DNA of 11,773 nucleotides from an uncultured Bacteroidales bacterium (GTDB lineage Bacteria > Bacteroidota > Bacteroidia > Bacteroidales > Muribaculaceae), in the NCBI GenBank assembly GCA_900554715.1, contig USIN01000039.1:1-11773 (forward strand), read 5' to 3'. This document shows, one piece after another, positions 1 through 7,876 of this stretch. How positions within the stretch are numbered: position 1 is the stretch's first letter; the number at the start of each line of letters is the position of its first letter. The notes beneath the pieces were generated by a model, which did not search any database, was not told the DNA's origin, and worked only from the letters and a program-made list of their open reading frames with translations. The position numbers and the translations under genes are program-made.

Positions 1-1
1 G

Positions 2-1270
2 TCGAATGTGCCCGATTCTCTAATGACAGAGGCATTGAGAATCCGCGTCTTGCTCGGTGCATCTGAATATCAAGGTCGCCAAATTATTCCGTTGGCAAAA
101 AAGCTTCATATACTCGAGACCGATACGCTGAGAAAGATGGAGGCAAAGTATATGCTCTTGGCTGGATATGAGTATGCCGGAGAAATTGACTCTGCCTTAT
201 ATCTCGTTAACAAGCTTATTGACTATGCTCGTAACCGCCACTGGGGTGACAAGCAGTTTCTGTTTATGGTTGAACAGGCACAGCTTCTTACTGAGTCGGG
301 ACACGATGGCGAAAGCGACAGACTTATCGATGAGATATTCAGCAAAGCAGGTCACGACAACGGTGCCGCCGATATGCTCCACTTCCAATATGCCATTAAT
401 GCTCTGAACAGAGGAAATGTGAATCTGGCGTCACATCATCTTAAAACAGCCGACAGCATTGCCGTCAGACTGAGAGGTGATGAAGACGCTTACTTCCGCA
501 GCTATAGCAATCTGCTCCATGCCATGATTGATTTCAGGCAGACCGGACGCATAAAACTGATGCATATCAACAGACTGAACAACCGCCAGAACGAGCGCTT
601 CAACCGCATGAAGGCGTCACAGTGGGAGTCGGAACGGGGGGCGCTATATCAGCAGAACCGTGCATTGGAACTGAAAACCGAAAGCCAACATAAGACGGTG
701 ATTATCCTTATTGTAAGCCTTGCAGCTCTTTTGATTCTTGGCGCGAGCGCATGGATTTTCATAATTCGCCGTCAGCGCGAACGCGACAATGAGGAACGCA
801 TAGAGGCGTTGCAGAAAATGGTGGACGAGTACAAATCCGCTCCCTCACAGGAAACCGATAAAGCTGATTCGACAGCCTTACGAGGCATAATGCTCAAACA
901 GCTTGGCATTATCAAGATGGTGGCAGAGACTCCGACTGAGCAGAATCGTGAGATGCTGCGTAAAATCTCTGCCATTGACGGCGAAACCAACGGCGAACTC
1001 GTTGATTGGGGAAAGGTATTCGAGATGATCGACAGCCTTTATTCCGGGTTTTATCGTAAACTTCACTGTCAATATGGAGAACAACTCACCCCGAAAGAGG
1101 AGCAGATTATCGTTCTGATGGTAGCCGGATTCTCGACAAAAGAGATTAGCGTGATAACAGGTCAGACTACCTCCACAATATATGTCCGTAAATCGTCGGT
1201 ACGAAAGAAGCTCGGAGTCCCCGAAAAAGAAGATATTGTGGAGTTCCTTAAAAACCGGGCCAAGGATTAA
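2..1270 (+). CDS. Membrane-anchored TPR-like / LuxR-type helix-turn-helix transcriptional regulator (5' partial)
   Basis: The reading frame is open to the left edge, so the true start lies outside the window; the first in-frame start codon is a GTG at 8. Numbering from that GTG, residues 1 to about 180 are alpha-helical and resemble degenerate tetratricopeptide repeats. Residues about 180-228 look like a charged coiled coil, 231-253 form a single hydrophobic transmembrane helix, and 254-275 are again charged and coiled-coil-like. Residues 360-420 are a LuxR/GerE-type DNA-binding domain beginning LTPKEEQ, with GFSTKEIS as the first HTH helix region and STIYVRKSSVRKKLG as the recognition part. 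In this family the TPR part is taken to sense something outside the cytoplasm while the HTH faces the DNA; topology here is inferred. There is no response-regulator receiver domain and no histidine kinase. The next gene downstream encodes an outer-membrane barrel and is a plausible target, unproven. The ligand is unknown. Confidence 0.85.
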   Translation, partial: SNVPDSLMTEALRIRVLLGASEYQGRQIIPLAKKLHILETDTLRKMEAKYMLLAGYEYAGEIDSALYLVNKLIDYARNRHWGDKQFLFMVEQAQLLTESGHDGESDRLIDEIFSKAGHDNGAADMLHFQYAINALNRGNVNLASHHLKTADSIAVRLRGDEDAYFRSYSNLLHAMIDFRQTGRIKLMHINRLNNRQNERFNRMKASQWESERGALYQQNRALELKTESQHKTVIILIVSLAALLILGASAWIFIIRRQRERDNEERIEALQKMVDEYKSAPSQETDKADSTALRGIMLKQLGIIKMVAETPTEQNREMLRKISAIDGETNGELVDWGKVFEMIDSLYSGFYRKLHCQYGEQLTPKEEQIIVLMVAGFSTKEISVITGQTTSTIYVRKSSVRKKLGVPEKEDIVEFLKNRAKD

Positions 1271-1312
1271 GAGTCCATTAAGACAGCACAAGGCTTCATT
1301 AAGACTTTTAAG

Positions 1313-1346
1313 AGATGCAACCCCTGATTTTCAGTGGGTTGCATCT
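1313..1346. other. Strong inverted repeat (hairpin) between regulator and receptor genes
   Basis: AGATGCAACCC at 1313-1323 is perfectly complementary to GGGTTGCATCT at 1336-1346. Inside the loop CTGA (1324-1327) can pair with TCAG (1331-1334), leaving one bulged T. It starts 43 bases after the regulator stop codon, where a terminator would be expected. No run of T follows on either strand, so it is not a textbook intrinsic terminator. It may terminate or stabilise the regulator mRNA, or be a dyad bound by a protein. Confidence 0.55.
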
Positions 1347-1366
1347 TGCATATTAAGACTTTTATA

Positions 1367-1399
1367 TTTGGCGTTAAAATCCTTTTGGACGTAGTTTTG
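1367..1399 (+). promoter_or_regulatory. Candidate Bacteroidetes-type promoter for the receptor gene
   Basis: TTTG at 1367-1370 is followed after 21 bases by TAGTTTTG at 1392-1399, which fits the Bacteroidetes primary sigma factor elements TTTG (-33) and TAnnTTTG (-7). Transcription would begin near 1403, leaving a leader of about 27 bases before the ATG at 1430. A second, overlapping -7 match, TATATTTG, lies at 1363-1370, with TTG at 1339-1341 inside the hairpin as its possible -33. The two would be mutually exclusive, and the second would tie promoter use to the hairpin. Confidence 0.5.
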
Positions 1400-1429
1400 C
1401 ATCAGAAAATCATTAAAACCTGATGTAAA

Positions 1430-3742
1430 ATGAAAACAAAAATCATTACAATCCTTATGGCGTTTATGGTCGGGGCTACGGTCTATGGACGGGAGATTTC
1501 CGGTAAAGTAGTCGGAGAAAATGATACTCCGCTCGACTATGTCAACGTCGTGTTATACCGCGATTCAACCTATATCACCGGTACGGTTACTGACCAAGCC
1601 GGTATGTTTTCTATCTCTACCGATGCAACCGGGAATCTCATCACAAAGTGTTCCTTTGTGGGTTATGAAACCTCGGAGGCTCCAGTTCCGGCTTCGGGCT
1701 ATTTGGGGACAATCAAACTTACGCCTTCTACGGTGGAACTTGGAGAAGTGGTAGTACGCGCCACAAGACCCTCAACAACGATGAAAGGGAATGCACTCGT
1801 CACCAATGTCGAGGGTAGCTCGCTTGCCATCGCAGGTACGGCAAATGACGTGCTGACACGAGTGCCGATGGTGGTAAACACGGACGGCAAACTGGAAGTC
1901 TTCGGCAAAGGCGAGCCGACAATCTATATCAACGGACGCAAGGTCAACGACCTTCAGGAACTCTCGCAACTCAATTCCAATGACATCAAGAATGTTTCTG
2001 TAATAACCAATCCGGGAGCCTCTTATGCTGCAAATGTGAAATCCGTGATTATTATCCGCACGAAACCTCCGAAAGGCGACGGATTCAGTGGCACTTTCCG
2101 CTCCGACAACGGTTTTCAACACTATTTCCGCACAGGTAACTCAATCGACCTGAAATACCGCACCAGAGGACTTGAAATGTTCGCCAACTACGGCTGGTGG
2201 TACGGTAATAACCGCAATGATCGTCTTAACGACATGACGACCACGACACCGGCAGGAAGATATAACCAGTCAATCCGCACAATATGGCGAGAGAATTACA
2301 ACGATATGACAGGCAAAGTCGGCTTTTCCTTCATGTTCAATGATAAGCACAGCATCGGCGCTTATTATCAGAACAGCTGGAACCGCCATCACACAACCGG
2401 AACTATTCCAAGTGAAGTCTGGCAAAACGGAGTCTTACTTGACCGCTATAATTCTGACGTAAATAATAGATCAACGGCAGTCCCACGCCATAACGTAAAC
2501 CTATACTATAACGGCATTGTCGACAAATTCACTTTCGACTTTAACGCGGATTTTCTTTGGTATAAAAACCGTGAGCTTTCATTGAGTGATGAGCTCAGCG
2601 AAACAGGGGATAACCGCAATGTAAGTACTGAATCGACCAACCGCAACCGAATGTTTGCCGAGAAATTAGTCGTCAGTCATCCTCTCTGGCAGGGACAGAT
2701 TAGGTTTGGCGAGGAATACACTGATACGCGCACTACGAATCTCTTTACAGCAAACATCCCGGAAGTTTCCGATGCCGACAACCGTGTGGATGAAAGCAAT
2801 ATCGCCGCTTTTGTTGAGTTTGGGCGGCAGTTCGGTCGCTTCAATGTCGGTGTCGGACTCCGCTTTGAGCATGTGAAATTTGATTATTATGAGATGGGAG
2901 AGCATCGTGACGGTCAAAGCAAGACCTATAACAATCTGTTTCCCTCGCTGAATGTCTCCACTCAGATAGGTAATGTCCGTATGGGACTGAACTACTCAGG
3001 CAAAACTGTCCGACCCGGCTACGGTCAGCTCGATGGAGCTGTCAGCTATATCAACCGCCTCACTTATGAGACCGGCAACCCGTATCTGAAACCGACAAAA
3101 ATGCAGACCGTGGAATATATGGCACAGTGGCGTCAGTTCTTCACCCAGGTGTCATACACGTACTTCAAGGACGGCGTATATCACATCACAGAGCCTTACG
3201 GAGTTGATGGGGAGGCAACCATCATTCGCACGGCAAATCTTGACCACCGCCATTATCTTCAGGCATTTGTCGGCGGTCAGTTCAAAGTCGGTGTATGGCA
3301 GCCTCGCGTGAATGTCGGCATGATGAAGCAGTGGCTCACGCTGACGGTCAACGGCAAGCCTATGAAAATGAATACTCCCGGGTTTCTGTTCCAATGGCAG
3401 AACGCAATTCATCTCCCTTTCGACATCTGGCTTAATGTCGACGCACAACTGATGACACATACGTGGGACAATAATATGAAAGTCTCGAACACTCCATGGT
3501 ATGTCAATGCCAAGATTTACAAAGGATTCCTCAACAATGCCTTCAGCATCACCCTTGAGGCAAAAGACTTGTTCAACACATCCGGCAACAATGCCATGAT
3601 GTACAACGATGCCGTGAAGCTTGTCCAGAATAATTTCACGCCCGGACAATCGGTAATGCTCACACTCCAGTACCGTTTCAATACCACTCGTGACCGCTAC
3701 CGTGGCACCGGCGCCGGCAACAACGAGAAATCACGTTTATAA
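1430..3742 (+). CDS. Outer-membrane beta-barrel / TonB-dependent-receptor-like protein with carboxypeptidase-regulatory-like N-domain
   Basis: The product has 770 residues. Residues 1-20 are a signal peptide (lysines, then a hydrophobic core ending ATVYG). Residues about 22-95 are a carboxypeptidase-regulatory-like beta-sandwich, starting ISGKVVGENDTPLDYVNVVL and containing GTVTDQAGMFSI and FVGYET. Residues about 105-212 are a plug-like domain with the typical PTIYINGRKVND and IITNPGASY-type wording. From about 215 to the end it is rich in alternating aromatic/polar strands, as in the outer-membrane beta-barrel family of Bacteroidetes. The C-terminus does not end in the usual aromatic residue: after LTLQYRFNTTR there is a glycine-rich tail, GTGAGNNEKSRL, which I recall as recurrent in this family. 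I see no clear TonB box and no SusD-like partner next to it, so it is not a classical SusC. The substrate cannot be told. It follows a membrane-bound regulator by 159 bp and has its own candidate promoter. The ATG at 1430 is supported by the signal peptide. Confidence 0.88.
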   Translation: MKTKIITILMAFMVGATVYGREISGKVVGENDTPLDYVNVVLYRDSTYITGTVTDQAGMFSISTDATGNLITKCSFVGYETSEAPVPASGYLGTIKLTPSTVELGEVVVRATRPSTTMKGNALVTNVEGSSLAIAGTANDVLTRVPMVVNTDGKLEVFGKGEPTIYINGRKVNDLQELSQLNSNDIKNVSVITNPGASYAANVKSVIIIRTKPPKGDGFSGTFRSDNGFQHYFRTGNSIDLKYRTRGLEMFANYGWWYGNNRNDRLNDMTTTTPAGRYNQSIRTIWRENYNDMTGKVGFSFMFNDKHSIGAYYQNSWNRHHTTGTIPSEVWQNGVLLDRYNSDVNNRSTAVPRHNVNLYYNGIVDKFTFDFNADFLWYKNRELSLSDELSETGDNRNVSTESTNRNRMFAEKLVVSHPLWQGQIRFGEEYTDTRTTNLFTANIPEVSDADNRVDESNIAAFVEFGRQFGRFNVGVGLRFEHVKFDYYEMGEHRDGQSKTYNNLFPSLNVSTQIGNVRMGLNYSGKTVRPGYGQLDGAVSYINRLTYETGNPYLKPTKMQTVEYMAQWRQFFTQVSYTYFKDGVYHITEPYGVDGEATIIRTANLDHRHYLQAFVGGQFKVGVWQPRVNVGMMKQWLTLTVNGKPMKMNTPGFLFQWQNAIHLPFDIWLNVDAQLMTHTWDNNMKVSNTPWYVNAKIYKGFLNNAFSITLEAKDLFNTSGNNAMMYNDAVKLVQNNFTPGQSVMLTLQYRFNTTRDRYRGTGAGNNEKSRL

Positions 3743-3745
3743 CGT

Positions 3746-3774
3746 TTGACCGTTTGAATGTATATGACGGTCAA
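3746..3774. terminator. Weak hairpin in the convergent gap, possible bidirectional terminator
   Basis: TTGACCG (3746-3752) pairs with CGGTCAA (3768-3774) around a 15-base loop. It sits in the 57-bp gap between the convergent receptor gene and hemW, where both transcripts should stop. No T run follows on either strand, so a role in termination rests mainly on position. Confidence 0.3.
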
Positions 3775-3799
3775 TGACGATACTGCGCGGCGTGTAACG

Positions 3800-4882
3800 T
3801 TAAACAAGCAAATCGCGCATGATGGCGTCGGCGATGAGCCATGAGCGCTCTTTAATGACGAGGCGGCCGTTGTCAAGAATAAGGTCGCCCGAGTCGAGAT
3901 ATTTCTCAGCCGAGCGCATGATGTCGCGGCGATAATCATCTGCAACGGCGTCGAGCCGGAGTCCTGCGTCGGTGCGCAGGGCTGTGATAATTGCATCGTT
4001 GACGATGTCGGTGTCAGTCTCGTCCTCAATGACTTCGGGCGCTCCGGCGAGATAGTCTTTTATCGAGGGACTGTTATAGATTCTGTGCTTGCCGTCGAAG
4101 CTGTAGGCGCCGGGACCAAGGCCGAGATAAGGCTCGCCCGTCCAGTAGGAGCTGTTATGGCGCGAAGTCATACCGGGTCGGGCGAAGTTTGAGATTTCAT
4201 AATGACGATAGCCCGCGGCGTCAAGTCTGTCGATGAGATGGTAATACATGTCGGCGTATAGGTCATCGTCGGCGGCCTTGATCCGGCCTTTGTTTCGGAG
4301 TCGGGTGAGTGCCGTACCTTCCTCGTAAGTCAGACTATAGGCCGAGATGTGCTCGGGAGCCATTTCGACAAGGCGCCCGAGGCTTTTTCGCCACGATTCG
4401 AGGCTTTGGCCCGGCAAACCGTAAATGAGGTCGCAACTGATGTTGCCGAAACCGGCATCGCGCAGACAGTCGTAAGCCCTGACTGCGGTAAGAGCGTCAT
4501 GACGTCGTCCGACCGCCTTGAGTTCGCGGTCGTCGAACGACTGGACGCCCATGCTGACGCGGTTTACGCCCAAACGGTGCCAGAAAGCGGCGATTTCGGG
4601 CGTGACGTCCTCGGGGTTGACTTCGATGGTAAATTCCTCGCAGTCGTCGAGAGGCAGCGCCGAAACGAGCGATGCAAATTGACGTTGCGACAAGATTGAA
4701 GGCGTGCCGCCTCCGATATAGACAGTTTTATACGGACCGCCGATGTCATGTCGGCGTCGCGCGAATTCGGCTTTAAGAGCATCGATGACGCCGTCGACGG
4801 CGCTGCGGTCGGGCGTCGAATAGAAGTCGCAGTAGAGACACTTGCTGTGACAGAAGGGGATATGAACGTAGAGTCCGGCCAT
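3800..4882 (-). CDS. hemW: Radical SAM heme chaperone HemW (coproporphyrinogen III oxidase-like)
   Basis: The product has 360 residues, near the family's usual 370-380. The radical SAM motif C11-H-S-K-C15-L-Y-C18-D-F is of the HemW kind: the residue after CxxxCxxCx is Phe, where the true oxidase HemN carries an additional Cys. Next come GGGTPS (57-62, SAM binding), EVNPEDVTPE, GVNRVSMGVQSF, CDLIYGLPGQS, YEISNFAR and the RHNSSYW...GLGPGAYS region, with a HemN_C-type domain at the end. HemW binds heme and a [4Fe-4S] cluster and is thought to deliver heme to respiratory proteins rather than to make porphyrin; older annotations call it an oxygen-independent coproporphyrinogen oxidase. It is the last gene of the five-gene minus-strand run and starts 4 bp after the AddB-like gene's stop, so it should be cotranscribed. 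The ATG places the radical SAM cysteines at the usual distance from the N-terminus. Confidence 0.93.
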   Translation of the reverse strand: MAGLYVHIPFCHSKCLYCDFYSTPDRSAVDGVIDALKAEFARRRHDIGGPYKTVYIGGGTPSILSQRQFASLVSALPLDDCEEFTIEVNPEDVTPEIAAFWHRLGVNRVSMGVQSFDDRELKAVGRRHDALTAVRAYDCLRDAGFGNISCDLIYGLPGQSLESWRKSLGRLVEMAPEHISAYSLTYEEGTALTRLRNKGRIKAADDDLYADMYYHLIDRLDAAGYRHYEISNFARPGMTSRHNSSYWTGEPYLGLGPGAYSFDGKHRIYNSPSIKDYLAGAPEVIEDETDTDIVNDAIITALRTDAGLRLDAVADDYRRDIMRSAEKYLDSGDLILDNGRLVIKERSWLIADAIMRDLLV

Positions 4883-4886
4883 GGCG

Positions 4887-7862
4887 TCAGAATTCGGGAA
4901 CCTGTCGGTCGCAGAGCTCGAGGAAGGGACAGAAGGCGCACGACTTTGGGTCTTCGGCGCGGTCGAAGGGCACGGCCGGGTCGAAAATCTCAGAAATCAT
5001 CTCGTTGAGCATAGGTCTGAACTCAGCCGAGACGCTGCGGAAGTCGTCAATCTCCTCCTTGCCAATCTTGGTTGCGACGATGCCGTCGGCCACGACCATG
5101 TTTCTGAAGGGGTAGATAATCGGCTTGATCGAGACGCCCGGATCGACCATGTCGGCATAGGCCTCGCAGTATGTAAGAATCTGAAATATGGCATCGTAGT
5201 CGTGCTTGCCTCTGACAAAGAGCTTGTCGACGTCGGTGACGGTCGATTTGTCGGCGCCGGTCTTGTAGTCGATGAAGCGGAGATGTCCCGGCGTTATCTC
5301 GTCGACGCGGTCGATAGACATCTTGAAGTTTATCGCGAGACCGTCAGTCACCCGCCACTGTGGGTCTGCGACGGCCATTTCGCCCTTGATATAGCGGAAT
5401 GACGGTGTGCAGTAGCTCGTCTGCTCATAGCCGAGCATCTTCCTTACATACAGGTCGATGACGCCTGCGAAAATATTGCCTTCGGCCGGGAGGTCATGAC
5501 CGTCGGCCGTTTCTTTTGCCTTGGGATAGAATACTTCGGTGATGATGCTGTCGATGGTCTTTTTTATGAGTCCGGGAGCTTTGAGAATCGCGTCTATCGC
5601 GGCTGCGTCGACATTTTTGCCCTCGAACGGCATGAGCAGCTGTTCGATCACACGGTGTATGATGGTGCCGTGCTGGGCGGCGGTCATGTAGTCGTATTGC
5701 TCGTCGGTGCCGCGCATGTTTCTGACATACTGGAGGTAGAACTGCAGGCGGCAGCGCTTGTATGATTTGAGTGCGCTTGCCGATATGAACGCACCCCCCG
5801 GAGTTGTAAATGTCTTGAGTTCGTCAAGGACGGCAGGTGTCTTATCGACCTTGATAATCCGCTCGTTTGACACTTCAGACGAGAATGCGATATTGTCGAA
5901 TGTGATGCGGTCGAACAGATTGAGGTGTTTGAGCTGAGAGATGTAACGCGACATCTCACCGGCACCGAGCGCACCGACGCGACTGTCATAAACCAGCGTC
6001 ACGTTTTTGGCACGTGTCAGCATGTGGTAGAAATAATATGTATAAAGACTGTCCTGACGGTCAATCGACGGCATGCCGTAGCCGATGCGCAGATTGTTGG
6101 GAATCATTGTCTTTATATAGCTTTTGCGCGGGAAGACGCGTTCGTTCATCGACAGGATGATGAGATTGTCGAAGTCGAGCGCCCGGGTCTCGAGTACGCC
6201 CATGATCTGGAGTCCGCGTAAAGGTGTGCCCTGGAGGTTTATCTGACTTGCGTTCAATAGTTTTTCAAACAGTGTGAAATATGTGCTCTCGGACATGCTG
6301 ATGCGATAGCGTTTTATCAGCTCGCCGAGTTGCTCGATTTCGTCAAGATAATTGTCAAGCAGACGGACTTCTACCTTGCGTCCGGCTTTGAAAGTCGGAG
6401 AAGTTGCCGAAAGGTCGTTACGGAGGCCAGTCAGGAGATTATGGAGATAGTCCTGAAGCTCGTCGACATTCTCGAGCTGCTTTACAGCTTTGAATATGTA
6501 GGCGAGTTCGGGATATGTCTCGACAATGTAGGCGGCAGGTATATTATAGAGACAGTTGGCCGAAATATATGATTTGATTTTTTCGGCGGACGATGAGGCA
6601 AAGGAGAGGATATGGGGGTGGGAGAGCAGTTGCAGTACGTCTTCGTGATAAAAATGGAATTCGCCGTGAATAAGTCTTGCCCTCAGCTGCAGCGTGATTA
6701 TTGACTTGAGGAAAGCGGCGAACGGCGTCGACGCGAAAGGAATGCCCATCGTGATGTTGAGCGCCGCAATGCGGTCGGGTATAGCGAAGAGCGACGGCAT
6801 AAGCAGTGATGCGTCAGGCAGAATTACAGCCGTGTTGATGGCATTGTCGACATTGAGACGGCCTTCGTCGGCGAGGCGGTCGAGCATAGGGCCGAGCAGT
6901 TTTGTCTGTGCGATATTCGAGGGTATGCCAATGACAGATATTGTCGGTCGCACTTCAGGCTTCGCGAGCGAGAATCCATCGGGCATCGGAAAGTTTCTTA
7001 ACAACGAGCCGAAGCTGCGGCTTATGGTCAGATTTTCGCCGTCTTTGAAAACCGGAGATTCAAAATCCCAGAAGAATGAGGCGACACCGGCTTCTTTAAA
7101 TCGTTTAAGCATCATCGTCTCGCTGTGAGACAGATCATTAAAGCCGATGAAGACAAAACGCTCACGGCGAAGGTCTTCGACTGACATTTGGCCGATAATC
7201 TCAGCTGCGAGACGGTATTGGAAGCCGGGTGTGGTCTGGCCTGTTTCGTCAAGAGCGCGGTGAAACTCTACGTAAAGTTCGCCAAGGATTTCCCAAAGAT
7301 TTATAAAGCTCTTGACGACTTCACCGTTGTCGCCTGTATGTGTCCAGAACTCGGTAACGGCAGCGGTATGAGCTGTCTCGCCCCATATCTGACGTATAAT
7401 CTGCTTTTGGTTTTCGTCGAGATAGTCGGCGTTTATCTCCTTGAGATCTTTAAGGTTCTTGAACAGTTTGGCCGCGTTGACAAGATGGCGGTCGATGTCA
7501 TCGAAATCGTCGAGTATCATATCGCCCCAGAAGACAAAGCGGTCGAAATCTTTCAGCTGTTCCGAGCGGTTGCGACGTTCAAGCACTGAGCGATAGGTGT
7601 TGTAGAGCAAAAACAACGACTCACGGCGGCTCATGGCCGGACGGTCGGCGAAGCGCGCGACAAGGCGGCTCATCGTGGCGAACCGCGGCATGAACGCCGG
7701 CCGTCCCACTGCGTTGCCGATGGAGCGGTGGAGTGCCTTTTTCATGAATAAGGCGCTGCGTTTGTTAGGGAAAACAAGCGTCGTCCGGTTCAGCTGACGC
7801 CTGTGGCTGTCATCGTCAATCAGATAAGCGGCGACCTGGCTTAGGAAATCGTTTTCTGTCAT
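4887..7862 (-). CDS. AddB-like PD-(D/E)XK nuclease / inactive helicase subunit with iron-sulfur cluster motif
   Basis: The product has 991 residues. The N-terminal two thirds follow the inactivated UvrD-like helicase fold of AddB: LVFPNKRSALFM (29-40) stands where a Walker A would be, and no GKT is present. The C-terminal third is a RecB-family nuclease. Visible motifs are SALKSYKRC (to C704), GTIIHRVIE with H736 and E740, RVDEI and IDYKTG with D865 and K867, and Q894 in QILTYCEAY. C704 plus C975-x2-C978-x5-C984 match the four cysteines that hold a [4Fe-4S] cluster in AddB and Cas4. In AddAB the B subunit reads Chi-like sites and cuts one strand while AddA unwinds, processing double-strand breaks for RecA. 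No AddA gene is in the window, so the partner must be elsewhere. It lies 14 bp after holB and 4 bp before hemW, in one apparent operon. The name addB is used as a family label only. Confidence 0.85.
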   Translation of the reverse strand: MTENDFLSQVAAYLIDDDSHRRQLNRTTLVFPNKRSALFMKKALHRSIGNAVGRPAFMPRFATMSRLVARFADRPAMSRRESLFLLYNTYRSVLERRNRSEQLKDFDRFVFWGDMILDDFDDIDRHLVNAAKLFKNLKDLKEINADYLDENQKQIIRQIWGETAHTAAVTEFWTHTGDNGEVVKSFINLWEILGELYVEFHRALDETGQTTPGFQYRLAAEIIGQMSVEDLRRERFVFIGFNDLSHSETMMLKRFKEAGVASFFWDFESPVFKDGENLTISRSFGSLLRNFPMPDGFSLAKPEVRPTISVIGIPSNIAQTKLLGPMLDRLADEGRLNVDNAINTAVILPDASLLMPSLFAIPDRIAALNITMGIPFASTPFAAFLKSIITLQLRARLIHGEFHFYHEDVLQLLSHPHILSFASSSAEKIKSYISANCLYNIPAAYIVETYPELAYIFKAVKQLENVDELQDYLHNLLTGLRNDLSATSPTFKAGRKVEVRLLDNYLDEIEQLGELIKRYRISMSESTYFTLFEKLLNASQINLQGTPLRGLQIMGVLETRALDFDNLIILSMNERVFPRKSYIKTMIPNNLRIGYGMPSIDRQDSLYTYYFYHMLTRAKNVTLVYDSRVGALGAGEMSRYISQLKHLNLFDRITFDNIAFSSEVSNERIIKVDKTPAVLDELKTFTTPGGAFISASALKSYKRCRLQFYLQYVRNMRGTDEQYDYMTAAQHGTIIHRVIEQLLMPFEGKNVDAAAIDAILKAPGLIKKTIDSIITEVFYPKAKETADGHDLPAEGNIFAGVIDLYVRKMLGYEQTSYCTPSFRYIKGEMAVADPQWRVTDGLAINFKMSIDRVDEITPGHLRFIDYKTGADKSTVTDVDKLFVRGKHDYDAIFQILTYCEAYADMVDPGVSIKPIIYPFRNMVVADGIVATKIGKEEIDDFRSVSAEFRPMLNEMISEIFDPAVPFDRAEDPKSCAFCPFLELCDRQVPEF

Positions 7863-7876
7863 CAGTATGCCGTAAT

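Larger units (their letters stand above)
1277..1419 (+). repeat. Repeated ATTAAGAC motifs upstream of the outer-membrane receptor gene
   Basis: ATTAAGAC occurs at 1277-1284, 1298-1305 and 1352-1359, with a one-mismatch copy ATTAAAAC at 1412-1419. The second and third copies extend to a perfect 13-base direct repeat, ATTAAGACTTTTA, at 1298-1310 and 1352-1364. The first two copies are 21 bp apart, about two helical turns, which would place them on the same face of the DNA. They lie in a gene-free control region directly downstream of a DNA-binding regulator gene, so operator sites are a reasonable guess; the sequence is AT-rich and chance is not excluded. Confidence 0.4.

Noticed and set aside
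3152..3649. Minus-strand frame of 165 codons within the outer-membrane receptor gene
   Set aside because: It is opposite the barrel-coding region, with no recognisable domain, and no promoter or gene context supports it.
3697..4029. Minus-strand frame of 110 codons at the end of hemW, a possible frameshift product
   Set aside because: hemW continues in its own frame to a normal C-terminus at 3800, so no frameshift is needed; the second frame is a shadow.
4349..5402. Several plus-strand frames of 86-173 codons opposite hemW and the addB-like gene
   Set aside because: They are antisense to coding sequence with clear motifs; their products are repetitive in Val/Asp/Arg/Glu and match no family.
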